Position numbers and translations under genes: made by a program. A stretch of 29,197 nucleotides of DNA. It comes from CAISIP01 sp031367285. Its GTDB lineage: Bacteria > Pseudomonadota > Gammaproteobacteria > Burkholderiales > Burkholderiaceae_C. Below are positions 7,521 through 15,842 of the stretch, in pieces (the first letter of the stretch is position 1; every line of letters starts with the position of its first letter). The notes beneath the pieces are model-generated. The model ran no database searches, was not told the origin of the DNA, and saw only the letters and a program-made list of their open reading frames with translations. Where the stretch lies: the NCBI GenBank assembly GCA_031367285.1, contig JANLPN010000549.1, forward strand, positions 1 through 29,197, in the 5' to 3' direction.

Positions 7521-7897
7521 TGCGCGGCACGCCCGGCAAACAGGTTCTGCGCAGCGGCCTGGTGTGGCTTTGCTGCCTGTGGCTTTCCGGGTGCGCAGGC
7601 CTCGTTGCTGTGTTCGATCCCGAGCACGAAGGGCCGCCATTTCGCGACCCCGGGATGTCGATGCAGCAGGCCAGCGAAACCATTGCCATCGGACAGGCGA
7701 CCAGGGCCGACGTCAGCGCTGCCCTGGGGCCGGCGACCGCGGTCAAGTTCGACAGCGGTTATGAAGTCTGGGTCTACCGCGGCAGGTTGCCAGAGTCCGC
7801 GGCCGCAGGCGCCGGCGCCGAATTTGTAATTCTGTTTGCACCGTCCGGGGTGGTCAAAAAAACGCGCATCCGGTTGCCAGTTAAAGAATCCGGTTGA
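7517..7897 (+). CDS. SmpA/OmlA (BamE)-like outer-membrane lipoprotein
   Basis: A 126-residue lipoprotein. The signal sequence ends in a lipobox LSGC with Cys26. The mature part contains 'ETIAIGQATRADVSAALGPATAVKF' and 'GYEVWVYRG'. This is the pattern of the BamE/SmpA_OmlA fold: helix-helix with 'G-x-T-xx-D-V-xx-x-L-G-x-P' then 'W-x-Y'. It is unlikely to be BamE itself, which lies elsewhere in these genomes and has a different N terminus. Its ATG overlaps the stop of the preceding unknown gene, implying coupling. Its last 17 bp overlap the 3' end of the convergent VWA gene. Confidence 0.8.
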   Translation: MMRGTPGKQVLRSGLVWLCCLWLSGCAGLVAVFDPEHEGPPFRDPGMSMQQASETIAIGQATRADVSAALGPATAVKFDSGYEVWVYRGRLPESAAAGAGAEFVILFAPSGVVKKTRIRLPVKESG

Positions 7898-8933
7898 ACC
7901 AGAGTAACGACAAGGCGGCTGCGGTGACGGCCAAGGCTGACGCGAGCAGTGCCAGCAGGCCGGCGACTTCAACTTCCTTTTTTTCGACCATCATGCGGGA
8001 ACCGAGTTTCTCGTAGACTTTTTTCAGGGTTTCCGCGGTGCCGGCATAAAAATACTCGGCTTGCGTTACCTGCGCTACCGCCTTCAAGCTGGGTTCGTCC
8101 AGCCGCATGTACATGGAGAAGCCTTCGAAGCCGGTGACATCGCCGTCCACCGTGCCCAATCCGACCGAATACACACGAACGCCGTGGTTGGCTGCCATTT
8201 TTGCCGCCTCCTGCGTGTCTACGCCCGTGGTGCGCCGCCCGTCGGTCAACAGGATGATGGCCGCCGACTCGTACGAGCCGGGAGCTACCGGCACGAACTC
8301 TTTCTTTTTGGCCTTGGGCTGCTCGTCGATGCTCTTGCCGCGCCGCGCGCTGCCGTAAGTCATTTCGCCCAGGTCCAGGCCTTCGTCCGGAAAAAGCTCG
8401 GCCAGCGACACCACGATGCCGCTGCCGATGGCGGTGCCGCGCTGCATTTGAAACTTGTCGATCGCGGCCACCAGGTCCTCCCGGTTCAGCGTGGCGGGCT
8501 GGACAAGCTGCGCCGAACCGGCAAAGGTGACGATGGCGACCTTGATGTTTCTCGGCAAGTCCTTCAGGAAGGCCTTGGCAGCATCTTGCGCAGCCACCAT
8601 GCGGTTGGGCTTGACGTCCGTCACACGCATGCTCAACGACACGTCGATGGCCAAAATTATGGTTCTCTGGGTCGCCGGCAAGGTAATGACGGCCAACGGG
8701 CGGGAAGCAGCGACCAGCAAAGCGGCGAGGGCCATCAGAAACAGGGCCGGCGGCACATGGCGGCGCCAATGCAAGCCGGCGCCCATGGCCTGCTTGACGA
8801 CGATCAGGCTGGCATACCGCAGGGCGATCTTTTTCTTGCGCCGCAACAGCCACGCATAGACCAGCACCAGCAGCGGCACGGCCGGCAGCAACCACAGGAA
8901 TTGCGGCCACAGGAAAGTTACTGGAAAGCTCAT
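7881..8933 (-). CDS. BatA-like VWA-domain membrane protein
   Basis: A 350-residue inner-membrane protein. Start at 8933 is chosen because GGGGGA lies just upstream and the product then opens 'MSFPVTFLWPQFLWLLPAVP', the usual BatA/aerotolerance N terminus. A longer frame to 8999 adds a non-membrane leader. Two N-terminal membrane segments (about 10-30 and 62-83) flank an RRKKK stretch. The VWA domain follows, with a complete MIDAS set: D97-x-S99-x-S101, Thr167 and D231 in LLTDGRR. A C-terminal hydrophobic helix ends the protein. BatA proteins normally sit beside batB, a MoxR ATPase and a DUF58 protein; none of these is adjacent here. The metal site looks intact. Confidence 0.82.
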   Translation of the reverse strand: MSFPVTFLWPQFLWLLPAVPLLVLVYAWLLRRKKKIALRYASLIVVKQAMGAGLHWRRHVPPALFLMALAALLVAASRPLAVITLPATQRTIILAIDVSLSMRVTDVKPNRMVAAQDAAKAFLKDLPRNIKVAIVTFAGSAQLVQPATLNREDLVAAIDKFQMQRGTAIGSGIVVSLAELFPDEGLDLGEMTYGSARRGKSIDEQPKAKKKEFVPVAPGSYESAAIILLTDGRRTTGVDTQEAAKMAANHGVRVYSVGLGTVDGDVTGFEGFSMYMRLDEPSLKAVAQVTQAEYFYAGTAETLKKVYEKLGSRMMVEKKEVEVAGLLALLASALAVTAAALSLLWFNRIL

Positions 8934-9029
8934 CTGTCCCCCGTCACGCAAGCCAAGGCCGAAGATTAACACCGACGCAGGAACATCCGGTTCCGCCACG
9001 CATTTCCAACCCGCCGCGCTCTCCCGCGC

Positions 9030-10124
9030 TTACGCCGTGCGGTGGGACTCGATGTAATGCCAGTCCGGCTGGCCGCCAAGCCCGGCTTGCGCGGGCAGGT
9101 GGACCAGGCCATCCGCACCCATGCCGGCATAGGTTTTCAAACCATACCGGTAAGGCGCCTCCGGGTACAGCACCTCGATCATCTCCACGTCGGTGGCGCC
9201 GCACAGCACATGCAGATTGGCCAGGTTCATGAGTGCGCTGGCACCGTGGTGCGAGGCAACCGCGACCCCCCTTGACTTGCACAGCGCGATGGTGTTCAGG
9301 CAGCCGGTGATGCCCCCCTTCCAGTACACGTCACACAGGACGGCAGCGTAGGCTTGGGCGTTCAGGGCATTGACCATGGCATGGTGCAAGCCAGGCAGAG
9401 TTTCACCCCCGATGACCGGTATCCGCAACCGGTCGCGCAAGGCGGCGTAACCGGTCCAGTCATGCTGGGGCAGCGGTTCCTCGAACCAGTGGTAGTCCAA
9501 CTCCTGAAGCACCTGCCCCACGCGAAGCGAATCGCCGCGGGAATAGCGTTTTGCCGCATCCAGCATCAGGCGCACCCTGGGGCCGGCTGACTGCCGCAAC
9601 GCGCCGGCCAGCGCAATATCGCGCTGCGCGTCATAAAAAGGGTGAACCTTGTAGGCGGTAAATCCCTGCTGCAGCGCGGAGTTCAGATCCGCCACATAGT
9701 CGTCGATGTGGTCGTAATGGGTGGAACTGGCGTAGGCCGGCATGGCGCTGCGTTGCCCACCGCACAGCTGTGCCACGGGCAGGCCCCGGAGCTTGCCCGC
9801 CAGATCCCAGATTGCAACGTCCACCGCGCTGATCGCGAACACACTGACGTAACCGGCCGGCTCCAATGCCGCCATGCGCCCCCAGAGCAGCTCGGGCGCC
9901 AAGGGATCCCCGCCCAGCACCAGCGGCCGCAGCGAGGTTTCGATCTGGTTGGCGATTACGCTGGCGGACTGGCCACCGTGCGAGCGTGCCAGTGAATAAC
10001 CTTCCACCCCGCCATCAGACTCCACCACGGTGAGCACCAGTTCCAATGCACCGGGAAATGTCTTTTGATGGATCGGGACCATGGGCTGTGAAAAACACAG
10101 CGCGCGGACCGCCCGGATACGCAT
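9030..10124 (-). CDS. Mandelate racemase/muconate-lactonizing-enzyme family protein (enolase superfamily)
   Basis: A 364-residue enzyme of the enolase superfamily, which abstracts a proton alpha to a carboxylate using Mg2+. The start at 10124 opens MRIRAVRALCF, which begins the capping domain; a longer frame would run into the upstream gene. Metal ligands are visible as D189 (LMLDAAKRY), E215/E216 (WFEEPLPQ) and E241 (GGETLPG). The mandelate-racemase-type acid/base pair is D265 with H292/H293 (VASHHGAS). The usual KxK motif reads K159-V-H161, so the second lysine is replaced. It follows the Bug receptor by about 35 bp and is probably induced with it, so its substrate is probably the imported acid. 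Dehydratase or racemase activity cannot be decided from sequence alone. Confidence 0.85.
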   Translation of the reverse strand: MRIRAVRALCFSQPMVPIHQKTFPGALELVLTVVESDGGVEGYSLARSHGGQSASVIANQIETSLRPLVLGGDPLAPELLWGRMAALEPAGYVSVFAISAVDVAIWDLAGKLRGLPVAQLCGGQRSAMPAYASSTHYDHIDDYVADLNSALQQGFTAYKVHPFYDAQRDIALAGALRQSAGPRVRLMLDAAKRYSRGDSLRVGQVLQELDYHWFEEPLPQHDWTGYAALRDRLRIPVIGGETLPGLHHAMVNALNAQAYAAVLCDVYWKGGITGCLNTIALCKSRGVAVASHHGASALMNLANLHVLCGATDVEMIEVLYPEAPYRYGLKTYAGMGADGLVHLPAQAGLGGQPDWHYIESHRTA

Positions 10125-10159
10125 GCTTGCCGCCTGGAGTGGCCTGGTATCGCGCAGCG

Positions 10160-11140
10160 TCAGTCGGCCTTGACCCCGAGCCGGTTGGCAAGCGCCGTCC
10201 ACAGCTTGAGGTCCTTGGCAATGACGTCGGCAAATTCAGCGGGCGAACTGCCCACTACCTCCTGGCTGGCTTCGCTCAGCGACTGGCGCACTGCCGGGTC
10301 GGCCAGCACTTTCACCAATTCGGCGTGCAGCCGCTGGATGACGGGCGCAGGTGTACCCGCGGGTGCCAGCAAACCATACCAGGCGTCCAGCGTGAAGCCT
10401 GGGTTCATGGCTTCCTGCATGGTTGGCACGTCGGGAAACTGGGCGCTGCGTTTGGGCCCGGTAACTCCCAGCGCCTTGAGCTTGCCGGCCTTTACCTGGG
10501 GCAACGCAATCTGCAGCGCCGGGAAAGCCAGCTGGGTCTGGCCGGTCATGACCGAAGTTACCTGCTCGGCGGCGCTCTTGTAGGGGATATGGACGATATC
10601 CAGATTGCCGCCGGCGGACTTGAGCAACTCTCCCGAATAGTGGCCAATGCCGCCATTGCCGCCCGAGGCATAACTGAGGGCCCCTGGCTTGTCTTTCGCC
10701 ATCGCAATCAGGTCCTGTACATTTCTCGCCGGCGAATCAGGCGGAACCACCAGCATGGCCGACACCCGTGAGACCAGGGAAATTGGCGCGAAATCCTTCA
10801 CGGCGTCGTATTTCACTGCGCTGATACCGGGATTACCGACCAGCTGCGTGGCGTTGAACAGCAAGGTGTAGCCGTCCTTGGGCGCGTGCGCCACAAATTC
10901 AGTTCCAATGTTGCCGCCCGCTCCGCCGCGGTTGTCTATGACAATGGGCTGCCCTAACCCGGCAGCCATGCGCGCGATCACGGTCCGGGCCACACCGTCA
11001 ACGCCGGATCCCGCCGGAAATGGCACCACCACCTTGATCGGCCCACTGGGGTACGACTGGGCCTGGATTGCCGGCACCACCATGACCAGCAGCACGCCGG
11101 CGAACAAGCTGCGATACACGCTCCAAAGAATGGATTTCAT
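10160..11140 (-). CDS. Tripartite tricarboxylate transporter (Bug family) substrate-binding protein
   Basis: A 326-residue periplasmic receptor. A strong ribosome binding site AAAAGGAGA precedes ATG 11140 by 8 nt. Signal peptide residues 1-28 end IQAQS. The mature protein has the Bug hallmarks: 'YPSGPIKVVVPFPAGSGVDGVAR', 'VDNR-GGAGGNIG', 'SYASGGNGGIGH', 'VHIPYKSAA', 'GLLAPAGTPAPVIQRLHAELVKVL'. Bug proteins bind carboxylates for TctAB-type carriers, and Burkholderiales hold many orphan copies such as this one, with no permease gene nearby. It is divergent from an IclR regulator and co-directional with an enolase-superfamily enzyme. It therefore may act as the sensor or uptake receptor for that enzyme's substrate. 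Confidence 0.93.
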   Translation of the reverse strand: MKSILWSVYRSLFAGVLLVMVVPAIQAQSYPSGPIKVVVPFPAGSGVDGVARTVIARMAAGLGQPIVIDNRGGAGGNIGTEFVAHAPKDGYTLLFNATQLVGNPGISAVKYDAVKDFAPISLVSRVSAMLVVPPDSPARNVQDLIAMAKDKPGALSYASGGNGGIGHYSGELLKSAGGNLDIVHIPYKSAAEQVTSVMTGQTQLAFPALQIALPQVKAGKLKALGVTGPKRSAQFPDVPTMQEAMNPGFTLDAWYGLLAPAGTPAPVIQRLHAELVKVLADPAVRQSLSEASQEVVGSSPAEFADVIAKDLKLWTALANRLGVKAD

Positions 11141-11236
11141 GGCGGCGTCTCCTTTTTTTTATTGCATTGAACCAGCTGCCCATCGTATCGGCTGCAGGCC
11201 GGTTCGGGGAGGCTGGCTTCAGCGCTTTTTCATACA
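11141..11236. promoter_or_regulatory. Divergent control region between the Bug receptor and IclR genes with an inverted repeat
   Basis: This 96-bp gap must hold promoters for both genes. TTGCATTG at 11162-11169 is repeated in inverted orientation as CAATGCAA at 11235-11242. One copy lies next to each gene start, and the right copy overlaps the IclR ATG. They may be operator half-sites for the IclR protein, which often represses itself. The inference rests only on position and symmetry. Confidence 0.35.
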
Positions 11237-12034
11237 ATGCAAATCGTGCCCGCGCCTACCGCTCCCCGTGCCAGCGTCACGCGATCCCTGCATCGCGCCG
11301 CAGGCCTGTTGCGGCTGCTGTCTACCCACACCCAAATCGGCTGGCGGCTGAGCGATCTGGCCAAGCATAGCGACCTGGACCCCGCCACCGTGCACCGATT
11401 GCTGGCCGGCCTGGGCGATGAGAGGCTGGTGACCCGCGTACCCGGAACGCGGCATTACACGCTGGGGCCCTTGGCTTATGAACTGGGTATTGCCGCACAG
11501 CCCTACTTCGATCTTGATCGCCACGTGCGGCGCACGCTGGCAGCCATGGCGCAGGAACTGCGGGGCACGCTTTTTCTGAAAATCCGCAGCGGGGTCGATT
11601 CGGTATGCGTGGCCAGGCATGATGGATCGGGAACTTTCAGCGCCTTGATGCTTGACGTCGGCGGCCGGCGCCCGCTGTGCCTGACGGCTGGTGGCGTGGC
11701 GATGTTGATGGGTCTGCCGCGTGCCGAACAAAAAGAAATCGAGCTGCATAACCTGCGCACGATTGCCCGCCAGGACGAGGCCCGATGCAATGGTGTGCGC
11801 CAGATGCTGCGCCGCTCGCGGCAGCTCGGATTCGGCGTGAACCTGGGATATATCGTGCCGGGCATCTCGGCGATCAGCGTCCCTATTTTGTCCAAAGAAC
11901 AGACGCCGGTGGCGTCGCTCAGCCTGGCCCTGGCCGCCGTAACGCTGTCGCCCGCCAGGGCCAGGGCGCTGGCCTTGCGGCTGCGTGGGGAAGCCGCGGG
12001 GATGGAGCCGCTGCTGGCACGACTGCGATTCTGA
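11237..12034 (+). CDS. IclR-family transcriptional regulator
   Basis: A 265-residue regulator. An N-terminal winged helix-turn-helix lies around residues 15-75 (SLHRAAGLLRLLST, LSDLAKHSDLDPATVHRLLAGL, 'ERLVTRVPGTRHYTLGP'). It is followed by the IclR effector-binding domain with 'GTLFLKIRSGVDSVCVARHDG' and 'RPLCLTAGGVAMLMGL'. The region that is usually 'HpTA.GkalLA' reads 'LCLTAGGVAML', a mild divergence. No ribosome binding site precedes the ATG at 11237, so it may be leaderless or start at the in-frame GTG at 11246. It is divergent from the Bug/enolase-superfamily pair and is very probably their local regulator, responding to the substrate or a product. It ends 22 bp from the convergent YchJ-like gene. 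Confidence 0.9.
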   Translation: MQIVPAPTAPRASVTRSLHRAAGLLRLLSTHTQIGWRLSDLAKHSDLDPATVHRLLAGLGDERLVTRVPGTRHYTLGPLAYELGIAAQPYFDLDRHVRRTLAAMAQELRGTLFLKIRSGVDSVCVARHDGSGTFSALMLDVGGRRPLCLTAGGVAMLMGLPRAEQKEIELHNLRTIARQDEARCNGVRQMLRRSRQLGFGVNLGYIVPGISAISVPILSKEQTPVASLSLALAAVTLSPARARALALRLRGEAAGMEPLLARLRF

Positions 12035-12056
12035 ATGGACGCATGCCTGCTGGGGG

Positions 12057-12506
12057 TCAGTCGGCTTCTTGCAGCTGCCCGTCAATGTAATACCAGCGCC
12101 CCTGTTCGCGCACAAAACGGCTCACCTCGTGGATGCGCCGGGCACCGTTGCCGTCGCGGCTACGGGCTACAAATTCCACCACCCCAGCCTCGCCGCTGGT
12201 TTGCGCGTGGCGCACCTCCAGCCCCAGCCATTTGACCGGAGCAAGTTCCAGCTCACCCGGTGCGGTGGACGGATGCCAGGTCGCCAGCAGGTAGTCGATC
12301 AAACCCAGCACATAGGCGCTGTAACGGGAGCGCATCAGCGCCTCGGGCGTGGGAGCAGACACACCCTGGTGCAGGCCGGCATGCCAAGGGCCACAACAGG
12401 CCGGATACGCCTGGCCGCTTTCGCACGGGCAAGGCGCGTTGGCCGAATGCGGGCTTTTTTTCATGCGGCCGGTGAAAACCGGGGTAGAGGGTCCTGGTGA
12501 ATTCAT
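12057..12506 (-). CDS. ychJ: YchJ-like SEC-C motif protein (UPF0225)
   Basis: A 149-residue protein with an N-terminal SEC-C zinc motif (CPCESGQAYPACCGPWH). The YchJ/UPF0225 NTF2-like middle domain follows: 'LMRSRYSAYVLGLIDYLLATWHPS', 'WLGLEV', 'VVEFVARSR', 'HEVSRFVREQGRWYYIDG'. The family is of uncertain function; the SEC-C motif resembles that at the SecA C terminus and binds zinc. The start at 12506 overlaps the stop of the cardiolipin synthase gene by 4 bp (ATGA), which favours it. A downstream ATG at 12464 (MKKSPHSANAPCPC) is a possible alternative start and would match typical YchJ length better. Confidence 0.85.
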   Translation of the reverse strand: MNSPGPSTPVFTGRMKKSPHSANAPCPCESGQAYPACCGPWHAGLHQGVSAPTPEALMRSRYSAYVLGLIDYLLATWHPSTAPGELELAPVKWLGLEVRHAQTSGEAGVVEFVARSRDGNGARRIHEVSRFVREQGRWYYIDGQLQEAD

Positions 12507-13987
12507 AACTGAAAAGCGACCCAGCGTACCGAACCTTCGACCAGTTCACGCATCAACCCGGGCGGCTGGGCCTGGTACAGCGTGGCGCCACTGCGCTGCC
12601 GGTCGATCCAGTTGGCAAAGTCCCGCACCACCTCGGGATCGTAAAAAGCCACCATCAGCTCGTAGTTCAGGAACAGGCTTCTGCCATCGAGGTTGGCGGA
12701 GCCGACCAGCGCCAGTTCGTCGTCGATCAGCACTGCTTTGGCGTGCACCATGGCAGAGGCCAACCAGACCCGCGCGCCGGCGGCGGCGAGTTCACGCAGC
12801 GCGGAATAACGTGCAATATCGGCCAGGCGGTGGTTGGAGTGGCGCGGCAGCAACAGGTCCACCGCCACGCCGCGCCGCGCCGCCAGGGTCAGCGCCATCA
12901 GCAGCGTCGGGTCGGGCACGAAATACGGCGTCACCGCCAGAATGCGCCGGCGCGCGGTAAAAAAGCCCGATACCAGCAGCGTGTAAATGGTGTCCTCCAC
13001 CTGGTCCGGACCGCTGGCCACGAGGCGCGCGCGCTTGCCGACCGCTGCCACGTGCAGCGCTGACCCCACCGGCGCCAGCAACGCAGGATAAGCCGGTTTC
13101 ACCGGGATGCCCGTTACCGCAAATGTCCAGTCCTGGTCGAAGCGCTGCTGGGCCTGCACGGCCAGGGCTCCGCGCACGTCAAAACTCAGGTCTATCCAGG
13201 CCGGCTTTTTTCGCGCGGCCGACTGCTCACCCTCAAAGTATTCAGCTGCCAGATTGCGCCCGCCACACCACAGCCATGCGCCGTCCACGACCACCATCTT
13301 GCGGTGGTTGCGCAGATTGGTACGCCCGCGCAGCGCGGACCGAAGGGGCGACACAAACAGCGCCACCTGCACGCCGGCCGCAACCAGTTCCTTGAGGTTC
13401 GGCCGTCCACCCAGATAAATACCCACCCCATCAATCAGCAGTCGTACCCGCACGCCCTCGCGGGCGCGGCGCATCAAAAGCGCTGCGACCTCGTCACCCA
13501 GCACGTCGCGGCCGATTAGAAAACTGCAGACGTCCAGCGACTGTCGGGCGGCGGTGATCATGCCGCGCAGGGACAGCAAGGCCTGGCGGCCGTCCTGGTG
13601 AACCAGCAGTTGCTCAAAGCCGGCGGCCTCGGGCAGGCCGATCGATGCTTCCAGCTTTCCGGCCACCGGCGGCCCAAGCTCCACCGGCTCGGCCATCATC
13701 GACTGCGGCTTCGCGCCCTGCCGGTAGGCCACCAGTTTGCGGCTGCCGAACATCAGGTACAGGGGCAAGGCAGCGTAGGGCAGCAATACCAGGGAAATAA
13801 TCCAGGCGATACCGGCCGACGGATGGCGGCGCTGGCGCAAGGTGTGCGAGGCGATCGCGTAAATTGCCAGGCCCAGCATCACCACCAGGCCGTGCAAGCC
13901 CACCCAGGTCACCATCCAGCCATGCAGCTTCGGCCAGTGGTAAGCGAAGAGTTCATTCAGCAAGTCAGGTCCAGACAAGGTAAGCAC
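12503..13987 (-). CDS. cls: Cardiolipin synthase (phospholipase D superfamily)
   Basis: A 494-residue inner-membrane enzyme that would join phosphatidyl lipids to form cardiolipin. Two N-terminal membrane segments (about 28-48 and 58-80, with 'AGIAWIISLVLLPYAALPLYLMFG' typical of Cls) precede two HKD motifs: H228-x-K230-x4-D235 (NHRKMVVVDG) and H415-x-K417-x4-D422 (VHAKAVLIDD), the latter followed by GSANLDGRS. Both catalytic motifs are intact and the length is normal. The gene is transcribed away from the glycan-modification cassette, separated by 286 bp in which no further gene is evident. It is coupled downstream to the YchJ-like gene through a 4-bp overlap. Confidence 0.9.
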   Translation of the reverse strand: MLTLSGPDLLNELFAYHWPKLHGWMVTWVGLHGLVVMLGLAIYAIASHTLRQRRHPSAGIAWIISLVLLPYAALPLYLMFGSRKLVAYRQGAKPQSMMAEPVELGPPVAGKLEASIGLPEAAGFEQLLVHQDGRQALLSLRGMITAARQSLDVCSFLIGRDVLGDEVAALLMRRAREGVRVRLLIDGVGIYLGGRPNLKELVAAGVQVALFVSPLRSALRGRTNLRNHRKMVVVDGAWLWCGGRNLAAEYFEGEQSAARKKPAWIDLSFDVRGALAVQAQQRFDQDWTFAVTGIPVKPAYPALLAPVGSALHVAAVGKRARLVASGPDQVEDTIYTLLVSGFFTARRRILAVTPYFVPDPTLLMALTLAARRGVAVDLLLPRHSNHRLADIARYSALRELAAAGARVWLASAMVHAKAVLIDDELALVGSANLDGRSLFLNYELMVAFYDPEVVRDFANWIDRQRSGATLYQAQPPGLMRELVEGSVRWVAFQL

Positions 13988-14273
13988 GGGGGTTCAAAGT
14001 CCGGGCCATGGTACAGGGGCGCACGCCACCCGTGGGTTTTCTATCGCCTTGCGGGAGTAACTGGCCAATGCCCCGGGTCAATATTCACCACACGGGTCGG
14101 GATGCCGCCGTCAGGCATGATCGACCCGCGGATGTTGCGCGCGAGCTGCGTATGAGCGGGCTGTGGTCCAATACCACGGCGCCAGGGCGTGCAACCGGCG
14201 TCCATCATCCGGGCCCAGGGCTCCGGAAATACTTGGCACCTGGAATGGAGACTGCAAGCAATGTTTTCGCCCG

Positions 14274-15824
14274 ATGGCAATTAATGGCCGGCTGCGTCCG
14301 TCAGCGGAGGCCCTGCCGACCAGGCCGCGCAACCCGCTGCCATTGTGGCTCCAGCAACCCGGACGCCCGGGCTTGGGGGTCGCATGGGGACTGCTGCTGT
14401 TTGCCGCGGTCTGGCTCACGCATCTCTCGCTGAACAGCCTGACACCGCCGATAGACAACATCGAGCAGTTGAACTGGGTCCATGCGCTGCAATGGGGTTA
14501 CTACAAACATCCACCGCTGCCGACATGGATGATCTGGATGCCAACACAGTTGTTCGGCGCAAATGCCTGGACCAGTTATGCCACCGGTGCAGCCTGCACA
14601 CTGGCCACCGTGGGCGTGTTGTGGTGGCTGTTGTCGGAACTCCGTGGCCATCGGCACGCAACCCTGGCCATTCTGGCCGTGTTGTGTATGTCCTACTACA
14701 ACGCACGCCTGCACGTCTACAACCACGACACCATGCTGGCGCTGCTCTCGACGGTCAGCGCAGCCTTGTGCTGGAAAGCCTGTACCAGCGCCGGCCGGCG
14801 CTGGTGGCTTGCGCTTGGTGTTGCGCTGGGCCTGGGCGCGCTGGCCAAGTACCAGATCGCGATCACCATGCTCTGCGTGCTGGCGGTCTGGCTTGCGCGG
14901 CGCGGCTGGCGCGACGTCCGGCAGCGGCGTGGCATCTTGCTGGCCGCGCTGGTGGCGCTGCTGATATTTGTGCCGCATCTGCAGTGGCTGCGCAATAACG
15001 ATTTCGGTCCCATCCAGTATGCCCTGGGGTCTTCCCTGGGGCTGGAACTCAGCGCGGCGCAGCGCCTGGCCGGTGTTTTTCGGTGGCTGGTGGACCAGTT
15101 GTGCAATCGGGCACTGGCGGCCTGGCTGCTGCTGGCTTTTGCGGTGTATGCCTTGGGCCGCCACAACGGCTTACCCGGGGCGGCAACGCCAGTGGATGCT
15201 GCCACGAACCAACACGATGCCGGTCGCACGGTGATCCTGTGCTGGGCCGTGACGCCCCTGGTCCTGATGCCGCTCGTGAGCATGTTCACGGGTGCGCGCC
15301 TGCATCTGCATTGGGGTTCGCCCTTCCTGCTATTTGCGGTGCCGGCCCTGATGGAGCTGTGCGCCGGGCAGATCCAGTGGGCGCGTGTGCCGCCGCGCAG
15401 TATGTTGAAGGCGTTTGTGGTAATCCAACTGGTCTTGCTGACCGCGGGCCAGCTCAGCGCGACGCGCGAACGCCGGGTGACAGGGCCCCGAAACTGGCAC
15501 AATTTTGACAGCCAGGGCTTGGCCAGGATCGTGGAGGCGACCGCCTCCGAAGTACTCTCCGGTGGAGCCATCTGCGTCGTGTCGGGGACATCGGAACTGG
15601 CGGGCGCGATAGCGCTGAAGCTGGCCAGCCACCCGCTGGTGTTGATCGATGGCCGGTATGACATTAGCCCCTGGGTGGACCGCGAACTGGCGAAACGTTG
15701 CGGGCTGCTGCAATTGCAGGCCGGGCCACTATTGCCGGACAGCAGACTGGTGGGGCCTTCGCTCCCCGGCGTGTGGTGGCGGGTGGTTGCACCCGAACCG
15801 CTGGCGCCCTTCCCATTCTGGTAA
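14274..15824 (+). CDS. GT39 / ArnT-like lipid-linked sugar transferase
   Basis: A 516-residue polytopic membrane protein of the PMT_2/ArnT class. This class uses an undecaprenyl-phosphate-linked sugar as donor and decorates lipid A or other envelope acceptors. After a cytoplasmic N terminus the first membrane helix is at about 35-52. It leads into the catalytic loop 'TPPIDNIEQLNW' (Asp61, Glu64) and 'GYYKHPPLPTW', both typical. Many further hydrophobic helices and a soluble C-terminal part follow. The start at 14274 avoids a hydrophilic leader that would begin at 14163; no good ribosome binding site is visible for either. It is followed 18 bp later by a GT2 gene. In Bordetella LgmB and Francisella FlmK an enzyme of this class works beside GT2 and YdjC-type partners, so I infer an Lgm/Flm-like role. 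Confidence 0.85.
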   Translation: MAINGRLRPSAEALPTRPRNPLPLWLQQPGRPGLGVAWGLLLFAAVWLTHLSLNSLTPPIDNIEQLNWVHALQWGYYKHPPLPTWMIWMPTQLFGANAWTSYATGAACTLATVGVLWWLLSELRGHRHATLAILAVLCMSYYNARLHVYNHDTMLALLSTVSAALCWKACTSAGRRWWLALGVALGLGALAKYQIAITMLCVLAVWLARRGWRDVRQRRGILLAALVALLIFVPHLQWLRNNDFGPIQYALGSSLGLELSAAQRLAGVFRWLVDQLCNRALAAWLLLAFAVYALGRHNGLPGAATPVDAATNQHDAGRTVILCWAVTPLVLMPLVSMFTGARLHLHWGSPFLLFAVPALMELCAGQIQWARVPPRSMLKAFVVIQLVLLTAGQLSATRERRVTGPRNWHNFDSQGLARIVEATASEVLSGGAICVVSGTSELAGAIALKLASHPLVLIDGRYDISPWVDRELAKRCGLLQLQAGPLLPDSRLVGPSLPGVWWRVVAPEPLAPFPFW

Positions 15825-15842
15825 TCAGGCGCGCACCCGTCA

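Noticed and set aside
6120..7640. 506-codon minus-strand frame opposite the crystallin and unknown exported genes
   Set aside because: It spans two plus-strand genes and the gap between them, has no recognisable domain, and is explained by codon bias of the opposite strand.
13988..14273. Possible small gene in the gap between cls and the GT39 gene
   Set aside because: Short frames are present but lack ribosome sites and recognisable motifs; the stretch probably holds divergent promoters, which I could not place.
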